A DNA stretch of 64,000 bases, from positions 1 to 64,000 of the forward strand of contig NZ_AUXV01000002.1 of NCBI RefSeq assembly GCF_001625575.1. The letters run 5' to 3'. Shown here piece by piece: positions 17,580 through 27,421 of this stretch. Both the position numbers and the translations under genes were made by a program. This DNA is from Pseudoalteromonas luteoviolacea S2607 (GTDB lineage: Bacteria; Pseudomonadota; Gammaproteobacteria; Enterobacterales; Alteromonadaceae). Every line of letters begins with the position of its first letter. Within the stretch, counting starts at the first letter, position 1. Under the pieces are notes generated by a model. It was not told the DNA's origin, searched no databases, and saw only the letters and a program-made list of their open reading frames with translations.

Positions 17580-17589
17580 GGGGTCTACT

Positions 17590-19374
17590 ATGTCAAAATT
17601 AAAACTCACAGAATTAGTACTAAGAGATGCCCACCAATCTTTACTTGCGACAAGGATGCGTTTGGAGGACATGTTACCAATTGCTGAAGAGCTGGATAAA
17701 ATTGGATACTGGTCGGTAGAGTCTTGGGGAGGCGCTACCTTTGATGCATGTATCCGTTATCTTGGTGAGGATCCTTGGTATCGTATTCGGGCGCTAAAAG
17801 AAGCCATGCCCAACACAAAGCAGCAGATGCTGCTTAGGGGCCAAAACTTGCTCGGTTACCGCCATTATGCAGATGATGTTGTAGAAAAGTTTGTTACTCG
17901 TGCACATCAAAATGGTGTTGATGTTTTCAGAATTTTTGACGCTATGAATGACGTTCGAAATCTTGAAACAGCAATTCGCGCGGCAATTAAGGTTGGTGCC
18001 CATGCACAAGGGACAATTTCATACACTGTTAGTCCGGTACACAATTTAGAGAAGTGGTTAACCCAAGCCAAACAGCTTGAAGAGTTAGGTTGCCACTCTA
18101 TTTGCATCAAAGATATGGCTGGCTTATTAAAGCCCTATGATGCCGAAGTGTTGATTTCAGAACTAAAACGTACTGTCTCTATTCCTATTGCCATGCAATG
18201 CCATGCGACTACTGGTTTAAGCACCGCAACGTATCAAAAAGCTGTCGATGCTGGAATCGATATGCTGGATACGGCAATTTCCTCAATGAGTATGACATAT
18301 GGCCATAGTGCAACTGAAACTCTGGTTGCAATTGTTGAAGGTACGGATAGAGACACCGGCCTTGAATTAGACAAACTTGAATCGATAGCGGCTTACTTCA
18401 GAGACGTACGTAAGAAATATGCAGCGTTTGAGGGCAGCCTAAAAGGGGTTGATGGACGTATTCTGTCTGCACAAGTGCCTGGTGGCATGCTAACGAATAT
18501 GGAGAATCAGTTAAAGGAACAGGGTGCGGGCGATAAATTAGATGAGGTGCTCAGTGAAATACCTCACGTTAGAAAAGATCTTGGCTTTATTCCTTTAGTT
18601 ACGCCAACGTCTCAAATCGTGGGTACGCAAGCAGTATTAAATGTACTCACCGGAGAGCGATATAAGACTATCACCAAAGAAACCGCTGGTGTATTGAAAG
18701 GCGAGTATGGCACAACGCCTGCGCCTGTTGACGAGAATTTACAAAACCGAGTTTTAGATGGTGCCGACGCGATTACTTGTCGACCTGCGGATTTAATAAA
18801 ACCGGAGTTGGATAGTTTAGAGCAAGAACTACTCGGACTGGCAAAGCAAGACAACATTGAACTGGCTGAAGAGATTGTCGACGACGTTTTAACATATGCA
18901 TTGTTCCCACAGATTGGACTCAAATTCCTTAAAAACCGCAACAACCCAGATGCATTTGAGCCAAAGCCGAGCTTAGTTACTGCGCAGAGCCAAGCTGCTG
19001 CAGATGTTAAATCTTCCTCCACGGCTAAACAAGGTAATGAGCGCTATAGCGTGAGAGTCGATGGCAAAGTGTATGATGTTGTTGTCGCCGCAGGCGGAGA
19101 GTTAAAAGAAGTTGCGGTCAAAGACAGTGAGCTTATACCACAGTCGGCCTCGGTGAGTTCAGGGGAAACCTTAAACGCCCCCCTGGCAGGTAATATTTTC
19201 AAAGTACACGCAAGGCCTGGAGATGATGTCGTACAAGGTGATGTCGTTTTAATTATGGAAGCGATGAAAATGGAAACTGAAGTACGCGCTACTTCTAATG
19301 GGAAAATTGCGGATATCTTAGTGTCTGAAGGTGACTCAGTTTCCGCGGGTGACGCGATCATCGAGATGGCATAA
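17590..19374 (+). CDS. oadA: Oxaloacetate decarboxylase alpha subunit (biotin carboxyltransferase)
   Basis: Transfers the carboxyl of oxaloacetate to biotin, giving pyruvate. The N-terminal HMGL-like carboxyltransferase domain is seen ([33 protein letters not shown], metal-binding MQCHATTG); a conserved PYC/OADA domain follows, then a linker and a C-terminal biotinyl domain with EAMKMETEV as the biotin site (about residue 561). The length of 594 residues is standard. It acts with the OadB sodium pump and OadG. An AAGGGG ribosome binding site lies across the end of oadG. Confidence 0.97.
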   Translation: MSKLKLTELVLRDAHQSLLATRMRLEDMLPIAEELDKIGYWSVESWGGATFDACIRYLGEDPWYRIRALKEAMPNTKQQMLLRGQNLLGYRHYADDVVEKFVTRAHQNGVDVFRIFDAMNDVRNLETAIRAAIKVGAHAQGTISYTVSPVHNLEKWLTQAKQLEELGCHSICIKDMAGLLKPYDAEVLISELKRTVSIPIAMQCHATTGLSTATYQKAVDAGIDMLDTAISSMSMTYGHSATETLVAIVEGTDRDTGLELDKLESIAAYFRDVRKKYAAFEGSLKGVDGRILSAQVPGGMLTNMENQLKEQGAGDKLDEVLSEIPHVRKDLGFIPLVTPTSQIVGTQAVLNVLTGERYKTITKETAGVLKGEYGTTPAPVDENLQNRVLDGADAITCRPADLIKPELDSLEQELLGLAKQDNIELAEEIVDDVLTYALFPQIGLKFLKNRNNPDAFEPKPSLVTAQSQAAADVKSSSTAKQGNERYSVRVDGKVYDVVVAAGGELKEVAVKDSELIPQSASVSSGETLNAPLAGNIFKVHARPGDDVVQGDVVLIMEAMKMETEVRATSNGKIADILVSEGDSVSAGDAIIEMA

Positions 19375-19383
19375 GGGTGTAAA

Positions 19384-20514
19384 ATGGATGGATTATTAAA
19401 TTTATGGCAAGCAACAGGGCTTGCCAACCTGACTTTTCCAGCCCTGTCCATGATAGCGGTGGGCTGTGGATTACTGTACTTAGCAATAGCAAAAGGCTTT
19501 GAACCTTTACTATTGGTACCCATTGGATTCGGGGCTATTTTGACAAATATCCCTGTGGCTGCGTTAGCGGAACCGGGTGGTTTGCTGTATTACGTTTATT
19601 ACATCGGTATTGATAGTGGCGTTTTTCCATTACTTATTTTCATGGGGGTGGGAGCGCTCACTGATTTTAGTGCACTAATTGCCAACCCTCGCATGTTATT
19701 ACTTGGTGCAGCTGCTCAGTTTGGGATTTTTGCGACATTATTTGGTGCGATTTTATTAAATTTTATTCCCGGTTTTGAATTTACCTTACAGGATGCGTCG
19801 GCAATCGCCATAATCGGTGGCGCTGATGGCCCAACAGCAATATTCCTAGCTTCAAAGCTTTCTCCGGAGCTATTAGGCGCGATTGCTGTCGCTGCGTATT
19901 CGTACATGGCTTTGGTACCAATCATACAGCCACCTATTATGCGCTTACTGACTTCTGAAGAGGAGAGAAGTATTGCCATGCCACAGCTGAGACCGGTGTC
20001 GAAAAAGGAAAAAGTGCTATTTCCATTGATGGTATTGGCGCTAACACTATTATTTTTACCGGCGGCGTCACCGTTGGTGGGGATGTTTTGTCTGGGCAAT
20101 CTAATGCGAGAGTCTGGTGTGGTCGATAGACTCAGTAATACGGCACAAAACGAGCTCATTAACATCACGACGATTTTCTTGGGCTTAGCGGTGGGGTCAA
20201 AGTTGGCTGCTGATCAGTTTTTGACTGTGGAAACCCTTGGCATCTTACTGTTAGGTGCGTTGGCATTTAGTATTGGCACAGCCTCTGGTGTTTATATGGC
20301 AAAAGTTATGAATCGCGTATCTTCTAACCCTATCAATCCTTTGGTGGGAGCGGCAGGAGTGTCAGCTGTGCCTATGGCAGCTAGAGTTGTAAATAAAGTG
20401 GGTTTAGAGTCGAACCCTCATAACTTCTTATTAATGCATGCTATGGGGCCCAATGTTGCTGGTGTTCTAGGTAGCGCAGTCGCAGCAGGCATACTGCTCG
20501 CTTTGGTCGGTTAA
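19384..20514 (+). CDS. oadB: Oxaloacetate decarboxylase beta subunit (sodium pump)
   Basis: Membrane subunit that decarboxylates carboxybiotin and exports sodium ions. The 376-residue protein has about nine to eleven membrane segments and the conserved [15 protein letters not shown] block containing the catalytic aspartate, as well as the C-terminal [21 protein letters not shown] and [25 protein letters not shown] precedes ATG 19384. It ends the operon and is followed by a strong terminator. Confidence 0.96.
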   Translation: MDGLLNLWQATGLANLTFPALSMIAVGCGLLYLAIAKGFEPLLLVPIGFGAILTNIPVAALAEPGGLLYYVYYIGIDSGVFPLLIFMGVGALTDFSALIANPRMLLLGAAAQFGIFATLFGAILLNFIPGFEFTLQDASAIAIIGGADGPTAIFLASKLSPELLGAIAVAAYSYMALVPIIQPPIMRLLTSEEERSIAMPQLRPVSKKEKVLFPLMVLALTLLFLPAASPLVGMFCLGNLMRESGVVDRLSNTAQNELINITTIFLGLAVGSKLAADQFLTVETLGILLLGALAFSIGTASGVYMAKVMNRVSSNPINPLVGAAGVSAVPMAARVVNKVGLESNPHNFLLMHAMGPNVAGVLGSAVAAGILLALVG

Positions 20515-20533
20515 CAACACTCTCCAACCTTTT

Positions 20534-20560
20534 TGTGGGGCTTCGGCTCCACAGTTTTTC
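20534..20560 (+). terminator. Terminator of oadGAB
   Basis: TGTGGGGC-TTCG-GCTCCACA (eight pairs, one G-T, UUCG loop) is followed by G and a T-run. Confidence 0.9.
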
Positions 20561-20650
20561 TTCCTTTCTTAGAGCTTCTGTATAAATAACGGGCCAAAAT
20601 TAAGCCTTCGTGGTATAACTTGATAGAATAAATTTGGCTCGAGTGATTAT

Positions 20651-20830
20651 ATGAATATCATTGTTATTTTAGTTTGTTTGGTAATTGCATTAGTGGTTTT
20701 GATCCCCTTACTTGAGAAATATAATAGTAAAATCGGGCTCAATAAAATGGAGAAGTACTCTAAGTATATAATCCCTTTGGCGATGGCGGGCATTGTAGTC
20801 AATATGATCTATTCAATGGTTCAAGGTTGA
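20651..20830 (+). CDS. 59-residue two-helix membrane protein
   Basis: A short open frame that I translated by hand: ATG 20651 to TGA 20830. The N-terminal helix (MNIIVILVCLVIALVVLIPL) is followed by a charged middle (EKYNSKIGLNKMEKYSKY) and a second hydrophobic helix (IIPLAMAGIVVNMIYSMV). The pattern of two helices with a basic loop looks like a real small membrane protein. No family is recognised and no clear ribosome binding site is seen. It stands alone between the oadGAB terminator and a hairpin at 20844-20870. Confidence 0.6.
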   Translation: MNIIVILVCLVIALVVLIPLLEKYNSKIGLNKMEKYSKYIIPLAMAGIVVNMIYSMVQG

Positions 20831-20843
20831 ACCTGCGCAATTG

Positions 20844-20870
20844 CAGGGCAACACACATGATGTTGCCCTG
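20844..20870. terminator. Hairpin after the 59-residue protein gene
   Basis: CAGGGCAAC pairs perfectly with GTTGCCCTG around a nine-base loop. No T-run follows on either strand, so it is a weak terminator at best; it separates the small gene from the convergent sensor kinase. Confidence 0.5.
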
Positions 20871-20888
20871 TGAGGTGTGTCTGGCGGT

Positions 20889-23800
20889 TTAAATAGCTGA
20901 TTGCTGTAAAAACTGCTGGATAAACTCAGTTGCTCTTTGATAAGCCAGTTCTAACTCATCTCTTAACTGAATAAGTTGATCACTTGAAAGCTCTTCCTCT
21001 TTACAACGTGTTTCAAAGCCTTCAGCAAGCAAAGCCACTTGTTCCGCGCCTATGGTCCTAGAAATAGATTTAAGTTGATGACAAGCTTCAATAATTTCAC
21101 TTTGGCTAGATGAGATTACCGCGCCATTAATGTCCCTTGCTAACTCGCTACTCTGTTCTAAATACATTCTGAAAAAGCGCAGCCTTTTGGCATCATCGTC
21201 ATTCACATACTTGTTGAGTTGATCCATGTTGATAGGTTTTTCTGGCATTTCTACTTCTGCTTTTTGTACCGCTGGTACCTCATCAACAATTGGGCTCTCT
21301 ACCTCTACCTCAACTTCTACTGGAGGTTCGTAGCTTTGGGGCTCAACAATAGGTTGCTCCTCAAGTGGTTGATGTGAAGGAGCCACTGGTTCACCGATAT
21401 CATAATTGGGCTCAATAGCAACTGGTTCCTCTGTCATCTGACGCGCTTCTGAGTAAACAGAATCAGGTGAGAAACTGGTCTCAACTTGAGGCTCAGGACT
21501 TGTGTTTGTTGCGGGTGGTTTTTCCGGCAGTGTCGGCTTAGCAGTAGGCTGTGACTCAGCGGGTTTACCAACTTGAGCCCCTGTAGCAGACTGCCATTTA
21601 TCAAGTGTTGCCTCGAGAACATTCAATTCAACGGGTTTTGTTATGTAATCGTTCATGCCGGATGCCAAGCATCGATCTCGTTCACCTTTTAATGCGTTTG
21701 CTGTAATCGCAATGATATATGGCTGTGCATTGATATCCGGTGCTTGTTCAGCGATATCTCGAATTTTGGTTACCATGTCATAGCCGGACATTTTCGGCAT
21801 ATGCAAATCAGTAAGGACAACTGCATAGTGGCCTTTTTGCCACATTTTTAAACCTTCCTCACCATTTTCTGCTACTTCAACTCCATAGCCAAGCAGATGG
21901 AGCTGATCAGTAAGCACTTGTTGGTTGAGTACGTTGTCTTCTACTAACAGTACCAGTTTGTTTTCAGCTTTAGCGTCTTCAGTATTCAAATAACTGTTCA
22001 TTGAGCGAGAAGGCTTAAGCTGTTTCGGTTTATGTAACCCAACAGCGACCAACACTGCTGTCATAAAGCTGGTTTTACAAAGTGGTGCAGCATTCAAGTA
22101 GAATATATGGCCGTGGTTAAGTGCTGACTCGTCCATGGTACTTAGAACGATAACCTGTTGGTTATTGTGCTCCAGAGAATAAAGTAAATCGCGCAGTTGT
22201 TGATTTACCTTATCCATTCCATCAAGGCCATCAAGCACCCAGACAACATCTTGTTCATATTGATGTTCGCCCATCTCACTGGCTTCAAGCACAACAACAG
22301 AGTTCGCGCCCATAAACGAAAGGTAACGTGCCAGAATTGCACGGCGGTTTGGATTATGGGTAAAGGTGACAATTTTTCTGCCTTCTAAGACGCCTTTATT
22401 GGCGTACTCAACTTTGCCGGTGATACTAAATGGTAATTCAACAACAAACTCGCTGCCCATCCCAATATCAGATTGCACATTGATTGAGCCCAGCATTAAT
22501 TCTACCAAACTCTTACATATAGAAAGGCCTAATCCGGTACCGCCATATTCGCGCGTTATGGAGCCTTCAGCTTGAATAAACGGATTAAATATTTCTCTAA
22601 GCTGTGCTTGAGTCATACCTTTACCGTTATCAGTGACTTTAAATCTTAACGTGTAATGCTCAGAAGTGTTTTGTGCGACTTCTACAGAGATTTTTACGAA
22701 GCCCTGCCTGCTTTCATCTGTTGAGGTAAATTTAATCGCATTGCTACAAAGATTATAAAGTACTTGGCGAACCCGCACGGCATCACCCACCAAGTTACTA
22801 GGAATATCCGGAGCAATGGCGAGTTGTAAATCGAGTTTACGCTTCTTGGCCACAGAGGACAGAACGCGTGCCACTTCTTCAATGGTTTCGGAGACCGAAA
22901 ATGCACTGCTATCAATTTGTAACTTACCTGCCTCGATTTTAGAGAAGTCGAGAATATCATCGAGGATACCGAGTAGCGAGAAAGCGGAATCTCGAATAAT
23001 CGTCGTTAAACGATGCTGTGCGCCATCTAATTCGGTTTGACGTAATAAGTCTATGGTGCCGATAACCCCATTCATTGGTGTTCTGATCTCGTGGCTCATA
23101 GTTGCCAAGAAGGTAGTTTTTGCCTCACTTGCTCGTTCAGCATTTAGAGTTGCCTTCTCTAAAGCAAGTGTCCGCGCTTGAACTTCTGTCTCTAAGCTGG
23201 TTTGAAGCTGTCTTAATTCGTTTTGTGCAGCCTGGTTACCTTTAATAATATCGCGTATTTGATTGATCAAGGCATTGATACCGATAGATGTTTGCGACAA
23301 ACCAAAGCTGAGGTTTTCTGTGATGTGGACCTCATAATCCTTTTGCGCAACTAAATGATCAAGCTCGGAATTGAGCAGCTTCAACTCTTTCGCTAGTTTT
23401 CCTACAACCTGCTTTTTTAAGAAAAGCGCGAATGCGACTGTAAGTATAAGCGCGATTAGGGCGAGTACGTAACTCAAAGGGTTGTCTTCGGGAGCCGCAA
23501 CTTGGGGGGCGGTATACACCAAAATTAATTCACCAACAGGCATATTGTCCAAGGTCAATGGTTGATGAACAATCGTTTGGTCGTTCACCGTGAGCTTGCT
23601 ACGTTGCTTGATTGGTGCGATTGGAAACTCATCTGTTTGAAACACGAGGCTAGGTTTTCCCATGCCACTGTCAGCATATAAGTACGCATTGATGTCAGGG
23701 TTACCTGCTTTGACCGACGTCAGCATCTGTTTGGCATAGTTATAACCAAGCTTCATCATCGTATTGCTAAGCGGCGCTGCTAAATCTTGAGCCTGTAACA

Positions 23801-23945
23801 CGAGATCTGGCTGGCTATGTATTGTGGTTTGTGTTTGCTTTGGCCATAAATAGGCTGCAAGTGCAGAAACACTGGCAATTATTAAGGTAACAAAAACAAA
23901 CAGTGGCACAAAGCCTTTAATCTGTGCTTGTGAAGAATTTTCCAT
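20889..23945 (-). CDS. Hybrid sensor histidine kinase with REC and Hpt domains
   Basis: A 1018-residue phosphorelay sensor. Two membrane helices (about 13-32 and 158-176) bracket a periplasmic sensor of about 125 residues. Then come a coiled coil, HisKA with FLATMSHEIRTPMNG (phosphohistidine), the HATPase with DNGKGM and GGTGLGLSICKS, a degenerate receiver-like segment (about 525-640), a true receiver with TDLHMPKMSGYDM, a proline/glutamate-rich linker and a C-terminal Hpt domain with CHQLKSISRTIGA (phosphohistidine). The layout is that of BarA/ArcB-like proteins, but the sensor and linker differ. A complete internal relay implies a separate response regulator elsewhere. Confidence 0.93.
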   Translation of the reverse strand: MENSSQAQIKGFVPLFVFVTLIIASVSALAAYLWPKQTQTTIHSQPDLVLQAQDLAAPLSNTMMKLGYNYAKQMLTSVKAGNPDINAYLYADSGMGKPSLVFQTDEFPIAPIKQRSKLTVNDQTIVHQPLTLDNMPVGELILVYTAPQVAAPEDNPLSYVLALIALILTVAFALFLKKQVVGKLAKELKLLNSELDHLVAQKDYEVHITENLSFGLSQTSIGINALINQIRDIIKGNQAAQNELRQLQTSLETEVQARTLALEKATLNAERASEAKTTFLATMSHEIRTPMNGVIGTIDLLRQTELDGAQHRLTTIIRDSAFSLLGILDDILDFSKIEAGKLQIDSSAFSVSETIEEVARVLSSVAKKRKLDLQLAIAPDIPSNLVGDAVRVRQVLYNLCSNAIKFTSTDESRQGFVKISVEVAQNTSEHYTLRFKVTDNGKGMTQAQLREIFNPFIQAEGSITREYGGTGLGLSICKSLVELMLGSINVQSDIGMGSEFVVELPFSITGKVEYANKGVLEGRKIVTFTHNPNRRAILARYLSFMGANSVVVLEASEMGEHQYEQDVVWVLDGLDGMDKVNQQLRDLLYSLEHNNQQVIVLSTMDESALNHGHIFYLNAAPLCKTSFMTAVLVAVGLHKPKQLKPSRSMNSYLNTEDAKAENKLVLLVEDNVLNQQVLTDQLHLLGYGVEVAENGEEGLKMWQKGHYAVVLTDLHMPKMSGYDMVTKIRDIAEQAPDINAQPYIIAITANALKGERDRCLASGMNDYITKPVELNVLEATLDKWQSATGAQVGKPAESQPTAKPTLPEKPPATNTSPEPQVETSFSPDSVYSEARQMTEEPVAIEPNYDIGEPVAPSHQPLEEQPIVEPQSYEPPVEVEVEVESPIVDEVPAVQKAEVEMPEKPINMDQLNKYVNDDDAKRLRFFRMYLEQSSELARDINGAVISSSQSEIIEACHQLKSISRTIGAEQVALLAEGFETRCKEEELSSDQLIQLRDELELAYQRATEFIQQFLQQSAI

Positions 23946-24162
23946 TGAAATAATCCGAGCAAATAACTTTCAAGTCGAGTTTTTATAAGTAAGTGTTAAT
24001 CCTACCACCTACAGTGGATGATTTCTCTACGTTTTTACTTCTTTATTATGGTTTGTGATTAATATGAAGTGTAAAAGCATGTATGATTTTCATCCTTTTT
24101 TAGCTGATTTTTGTTAGTTTTGCATGAATTGTGCGCAAACAAATTATATTGCAAAAAAATAG

Positions 24163-24191
24163 TTGACTTGAAAGGGTAAAACTCGTTTAAT
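24163..24191 (+). promoter_or_regulatory. Promoter of the tRNA array
   Basis: TTGACT, 17 bases, TTTAAT, followed by the GC-rich stretch ACGCCGCAC up to the first tRNA. A GC-rich discriminator is typical of stable-RNA promoters under stringent (ppGpp) control. Confidence 0.75.
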
Positions 24192-24200
24192 ACGCCGCAC

Positions 24201-24276
24201 GCCCAGATAGCTCAGTCGGTAGAGCAGAGGATTGAAAATCCTCGTGTCGGTGGTTCGATTCCGCCTCTGGGCACCA
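24201..24276 (+). tRNA. tRNA-Phe(GAA) copy 1
   Basis: A 76-base cloverleaf with acceptor GCCCAGA/TCTGGGC, anticodon loop TTGAAAA and encoded CCA. All six Phe copies in the array appear identical. Confidence 0.98.
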
Positions 24277-24286
24277 TTTTCGGTGC

Positions 24287-24362
<76 letters not shown>

Positions 24363-24439
24363 TTAATTTATTCGAATATCTGTTTAATACAGCTTATTTG
24401 AATGGAATTGAGAGCGCTTAGCTTTCAATAAATAGCATT

Positions 24440-24515
24440 GCCCAGATAGCTCAGTCGGTAGAGCAGAGGATTGAAAATCCTCGTGTCGGTGGTTCGATTC
24501 CGCCTCTGGGCACCA
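24440..24515 (+). tRNA. tRNA-Phe(GAA) copy 2
   Basis: Same sequence as copy 1. This is the only Phe copy not followed by a Thr gene; the next gene 70 bases on is another Phe. Confidence 0.98.
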
Positions 24516-24585
24516 TCTCTAAGATGGGAAACAAACAAAATAACATTGAGACCTGTTATTGGACTTCAGTGTTTAAAGAATATTT

Positions 24586-24661
24586 GCCCAGATAGCTCAG
24601 TCGGTAGAGCAGAGGATTGAAAATCCTCGTGTCGGTGGTTCGATTCCGCCTCTGGGCACCA
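24586..24661 (+). tRNA. tRNA-Phe(GAA) copy 3
   Basis: Same sequence as copy 1; paired with Thr copy 2. Confidence 0.98.
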
Positions 24662-24672
24662 TAATTCGGTGC

Positions 24673-24748
<76 letters not shown>

Positions 24749-24853
24749 TTTATTCTTTAGAAGTAATCATAATTAATGCTTAGAACGCTTTCAAAATGAA
24801 GCGATTCATATTGCATAAAAATCCTTGGTAGGATTTTTTATTAAAAGATTTTT

Positions 24854-24929
24854 GCCCAGATAGCTCAGTCGGTAGAGCAGAGGATTGAAAATCCTCGTGT
24901 CGGTGGTTCGATTCCGCCTCTGGGCACCA
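24854..24929 (+). tRNA. tRNA-Phe(GAA) copy 4
   Basis: Same sequence as copy 1; paired with Thr copy 3. Confidence 0.98.
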
Positions 24930-24941
24930 TCATTTCGGTGC

Positions 24942-25017
<76 letters not shown>

Positions 25018-25142
25018 TTTACTTCTAAAAATATACCCTGACACAACTCAAAGGTTTGCACTTGTGGCAATCCTAGGTGAGATGTCAAACTTATAAATTG
25101 TATTGAAAGTCCTTTGTGGAAGTTCAAAATTTAAAGAATATT

Positions 25143-25218
25143 GCCCAGATAGCTCAGTCGGTAGAGCAGAGGATTGAAAATCCTCGTGTCGGTGGTTCGA
25201 TTCCGCCTCTGGGCACCA
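25143..25218 (+). tRNA. tRNA-Phe(GAA) copy 5
   Basis: Same sequence as copy 1; paired with Thr copy 4 and preceded by the longest spacer in the array (125 bases). Confidence 0.98.
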
Positions 25219-25229
25219 TTTTTCGGTGC

Positions 25230-25305
<76 letters not shown>

Positions 25306-25337
25306 TATTTATTCTTTAAAAGTAAAATTTAATTATT

Positions 25338-25413
25338 GCCCAGATAGCTCAGTCGGTAGAGCAGAGGATTGAAAATCCTCGTGTCGGTGGTTCGATTCCG
25401 CCTCTGGGCACCA
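25338..25413 (+). tRNA. tRNA-Phe(GAA) copy 6
   Basis: Same sequence as copy 1; paired with Thr copy 5 and preceded by the shortest Thr-Phe spacer (32 bases). Confidence 0.98.
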
Positions 25414-25423
25414 TTTCCGGTGC

Positions 25424-25499
<76 letters not shown>

Positions 25500-25695
25500 T
25501 CTCCTTTTCTAAATTACTCGCGATAGCCGCTTTAATTGCTTGCTTCATCTTTATCCAATTGTTGTCCTCTTATCACATGCCTTACTTCCTAGTTTGAGTA
25601 ATTATCAACTAAAATTTGAATAGTGTGTTTAGTCATGTAGTATCGACTTTAGTGATCTTTTTTGTTGATAGTTGGAATCTTTATTGACCTTAAGT

Positions 25696-25959
25696 ATGGA
25701 ACAAATCGAAATTTTTCCGATCCCAAGTCCATGCAAAGGGATCTGTGAAGTGAATAATCGCGGCTACTGCAAAGGTTGTTTTCGCAGTAGGGAAGAGCGT
25801 TTTTGCTGGAATAAAATGACAGAACAGCAAAAGCGGACGGTAGTTGAGTTATGTCAACGCAGGAAAAAACGCGTATTAGCAAAACAGAAAGCTGACGCAC
25901 AAGCGACATCTGAAACCAACACAGGTCATCAAGAAGATTTGTTTAAATCCGATACTTAG
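25696..25959 (+). CDS. DUF1289 cysteine-rich small protein
   Basis: An 87-residue protein whose N-terminal half is the DUF1289 domain, seen as SPCKGICEVNNRGYCKGCFRS followed by a CW pair. The five cysteines suggest a metal or iron-sulfur site, as in other DUF1289 proteins. The C-terminal part is basic, then hydrophilic. ATG 25696 is preferred over the TTG at 25672. It overlaps the convergent binding-protein gene by 17 bases. Confidence 0.8.
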   Translation: MEQIEIFPIPSPCKGICEVNNRGYCKGCFRSREERFCWNKMTEQQKRTVVELCQRRKKRVLAKQKADAQATSETNTGHQEDLFKSDT

Positions 25960-26623
25960 CTTTTAAAACGGCTGTAACCCCTTTTTTCTCTAACTTCTTT
26001 AGTGTCTGTTTTAATCTTGGGATTAGGGCGGAGTGTTTTTTATGTAAATAGTGAAAACTTTCGATAGTCATCAAGTCTTCAATCTTAACGGCTTCCATAT
26101 CCATGTAAGGAAGGTGCTCTCTGAGGTGGAAGTCAACGATAAGCGCGCCTTGCACTTTTTTTTGCATCAATAGATTAAGTTGTGCGGCTGTACTTTTAAC
26201 TTCAATTAGCTCCCCTTTATATTGATTGTCCATCATGTATTGGTACGCGACTAAATAGCCACTTTGTACAACGAGCGAATCCAGTTGATTGAATGTACAA
26301 ACCAAACAATGGCTTATTAACTGAAGGTTGAATGAATACAGCGGGTAGTCCACATAAATTAAGTTAGCATAGCTGTCTGTGACGCCTGCAATACGACCTA
26401 GTTGGCCATCGAGCTCCCCCTCATTTGCTGCGATCAATGCACTATGCCTGTCAAAATCAATGATTTCGAGCTTATGGCCAATGTCTTTATAGGCAAGGCT
26501 CAGTAATTCAATAACATAGCGAGCTTGTGCGGTGTCGGCTGGTCGATTGAAGTAAAGCGTTTTGGCGCTGGCAACGGTGCAGGTGGATAGAAACAGCATA
26601 CATAAAATTGTTAGATTTCGCAC
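25943..26623 (-). CDS. Periplasmic solute-binding protein, family 3-like
   Basis: A 226-residue exported protein with a signal peptide (about 1-20, ILCMLFLSTCTVASA) followed by a two-lobe SBP_bac_3-like fold: ARYVIELLSLAYKDIGHKLEII, a GELDGQLGRIAGV block, then a weakly conserved second lobe. Such lone binding proteins without ABC partners are common in Alteromonadales and often serve signalling. GTG 26623 is chosen because AAGGAG lies five bases upstream. Two cysteines (CLVC) sit in the middle. The ligand is unknown. Confidence 0.7.
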   Translation of the reverse strand: MRNLTILCMLFLSTCTVASAKTLYFNRPADTAQARYVIELLSLAYKDIGHKLEIIDFDRHSALIAANEGELDGQLGRIAGVTDSYANLIYVDYPLYSFNLQLISHCLVCTFNQLDSLVVQSGYLVAYQYMMDNQYKGELIEVKSTAAQLNLLMQKKVQGALIVDFHLREHLPYMDMEAVKIEDLMTIESFHYLHKKHSALIPRLKQTLKKLEKKGVTAVLKAKYRI

Positions 26624-26786
26624 ATAGTCTCCTTATCATACGTGTTATCTTATTCTCCTGGATTTTGACTTCGCTCTTGATGCGCAAGGTAGCGTATTTC
26701 ATCAAGAACTTTGTCATTCTGTACTGCCGTTGTCCAGTTCATATATGATACACTGTTTTCAAGAATTTCAATAATTGTACAGTCTG

Positions 26787-26990
26787 ATGTCCTACAACCT
26801 GTGTAATCTTTCTCGAGCGGATAAATACCAAATCCAATTAGAGTACGAAGCGTCCTTTTGGGCATATCAAATTAAGCGTGGGAAAAATACCCGGGAAGCG
26901 GTTTACGATGCCATAAATAGTCGACCCCTTTCAGAGCGTGACACCTTAAAAGCCAAGTTTGAACAATATCTTGGGCTAATGTTAGTGTAA
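26787..26990 (+). CDS. Small DUF3283-like protein
   Basis: A 67-residue protein beginning MSYNLCNLSRADKYQIQLEY, which recalls the gammaproteobacterial DUF3283 family (opening of the MS-x-NL-x-LL type); the assignment is from memory and moderate. It is hydrophilic and helical with no membrane segment. ATG 26787 is used rather than the upstream TTG. The stop lies two bases before a GNAT gene, so the two are probably co-transcribed with the large signalling gene that follows. Confidence 0.55.
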   Translation: MSYNLCNLSRADKYQIQLEYEASFWAYQIKRGKNTREAVYDAINSRPLSERDTLKAKFEQYLGLMLV

Positions 26991-26992
26991 TT

Positions 26993-27421
26993 ATGACGTT
27001 AAGCTGCTATTGCCTTCCTGCGATTCAAACGCCCTTGGTAAACAAGTTTTTTCAGAAACATAACGTGCGCGGCCGAGCAACAAAACAAGATCAAGTTTGG
27101 GTCATTAAACAGACTGATTTAGTTGCCGCGTGCAGAGTACAAAATGTTGATAATAACTTTTTTTTATCAACCGTTTTTGTTGACTCAGCTTACAGAGGGC
27201 AAGGAATGGCAAAAATGCTTGTTGCGCATGCCACTGAAAGCACTGAACAGTGTGTCTATACATTTGCTTATAAAAATGTCACAGCGTTGTATTCAAAGCT
27301 AGCGTTTGAGCCGGTGGATAGTGTGTCACTCCCCTCCGCTCTACAAAAAAAATTTGCAAGTTACGTAAAGCAAGGACGTGATATCGTACCTATGTGTTAT
27401 TCAGGGAACGTGCACAAATGA
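26993..27421 (+). CDS. GNAT-family N-acetyltransferase
   Basis: A 142-residue acetyl-CoA-dependent transferase. The GNAT core is visible as FLSTVFVDSAYRGQGMAKMLVAHA, where R-G-Q-G-M-A is the acetyl-CoA pyrophosphate-binding loop, followed by YTFAYKNVTALYSKLAFEPV. The substrate is unknown. It begins two bases after the DUF3283-like gene and overlaps the ATG of the next gene by four bases (ATGA), implying coupled translation. Confidence 0.8.
   Translation: MTLSCYCLPAIQTPLVNKFFQKHNVRGRATKQDQVWVIKQTDLVAACRVQNVDNNFFLSTVFVDSAYRGQGMAKMLVAHATESTEQCVYTFAYKNVTALYSKLAFEPVDSVSLPSALQKKFASYVKQGRDIVPMCYSGNVHK

Noticed and set aside
18612..19523. Antisense open frames opposite oadA and oadB
   Set aside because: Low-complexity Ser-rich translations typical of reverse frames of real genes.
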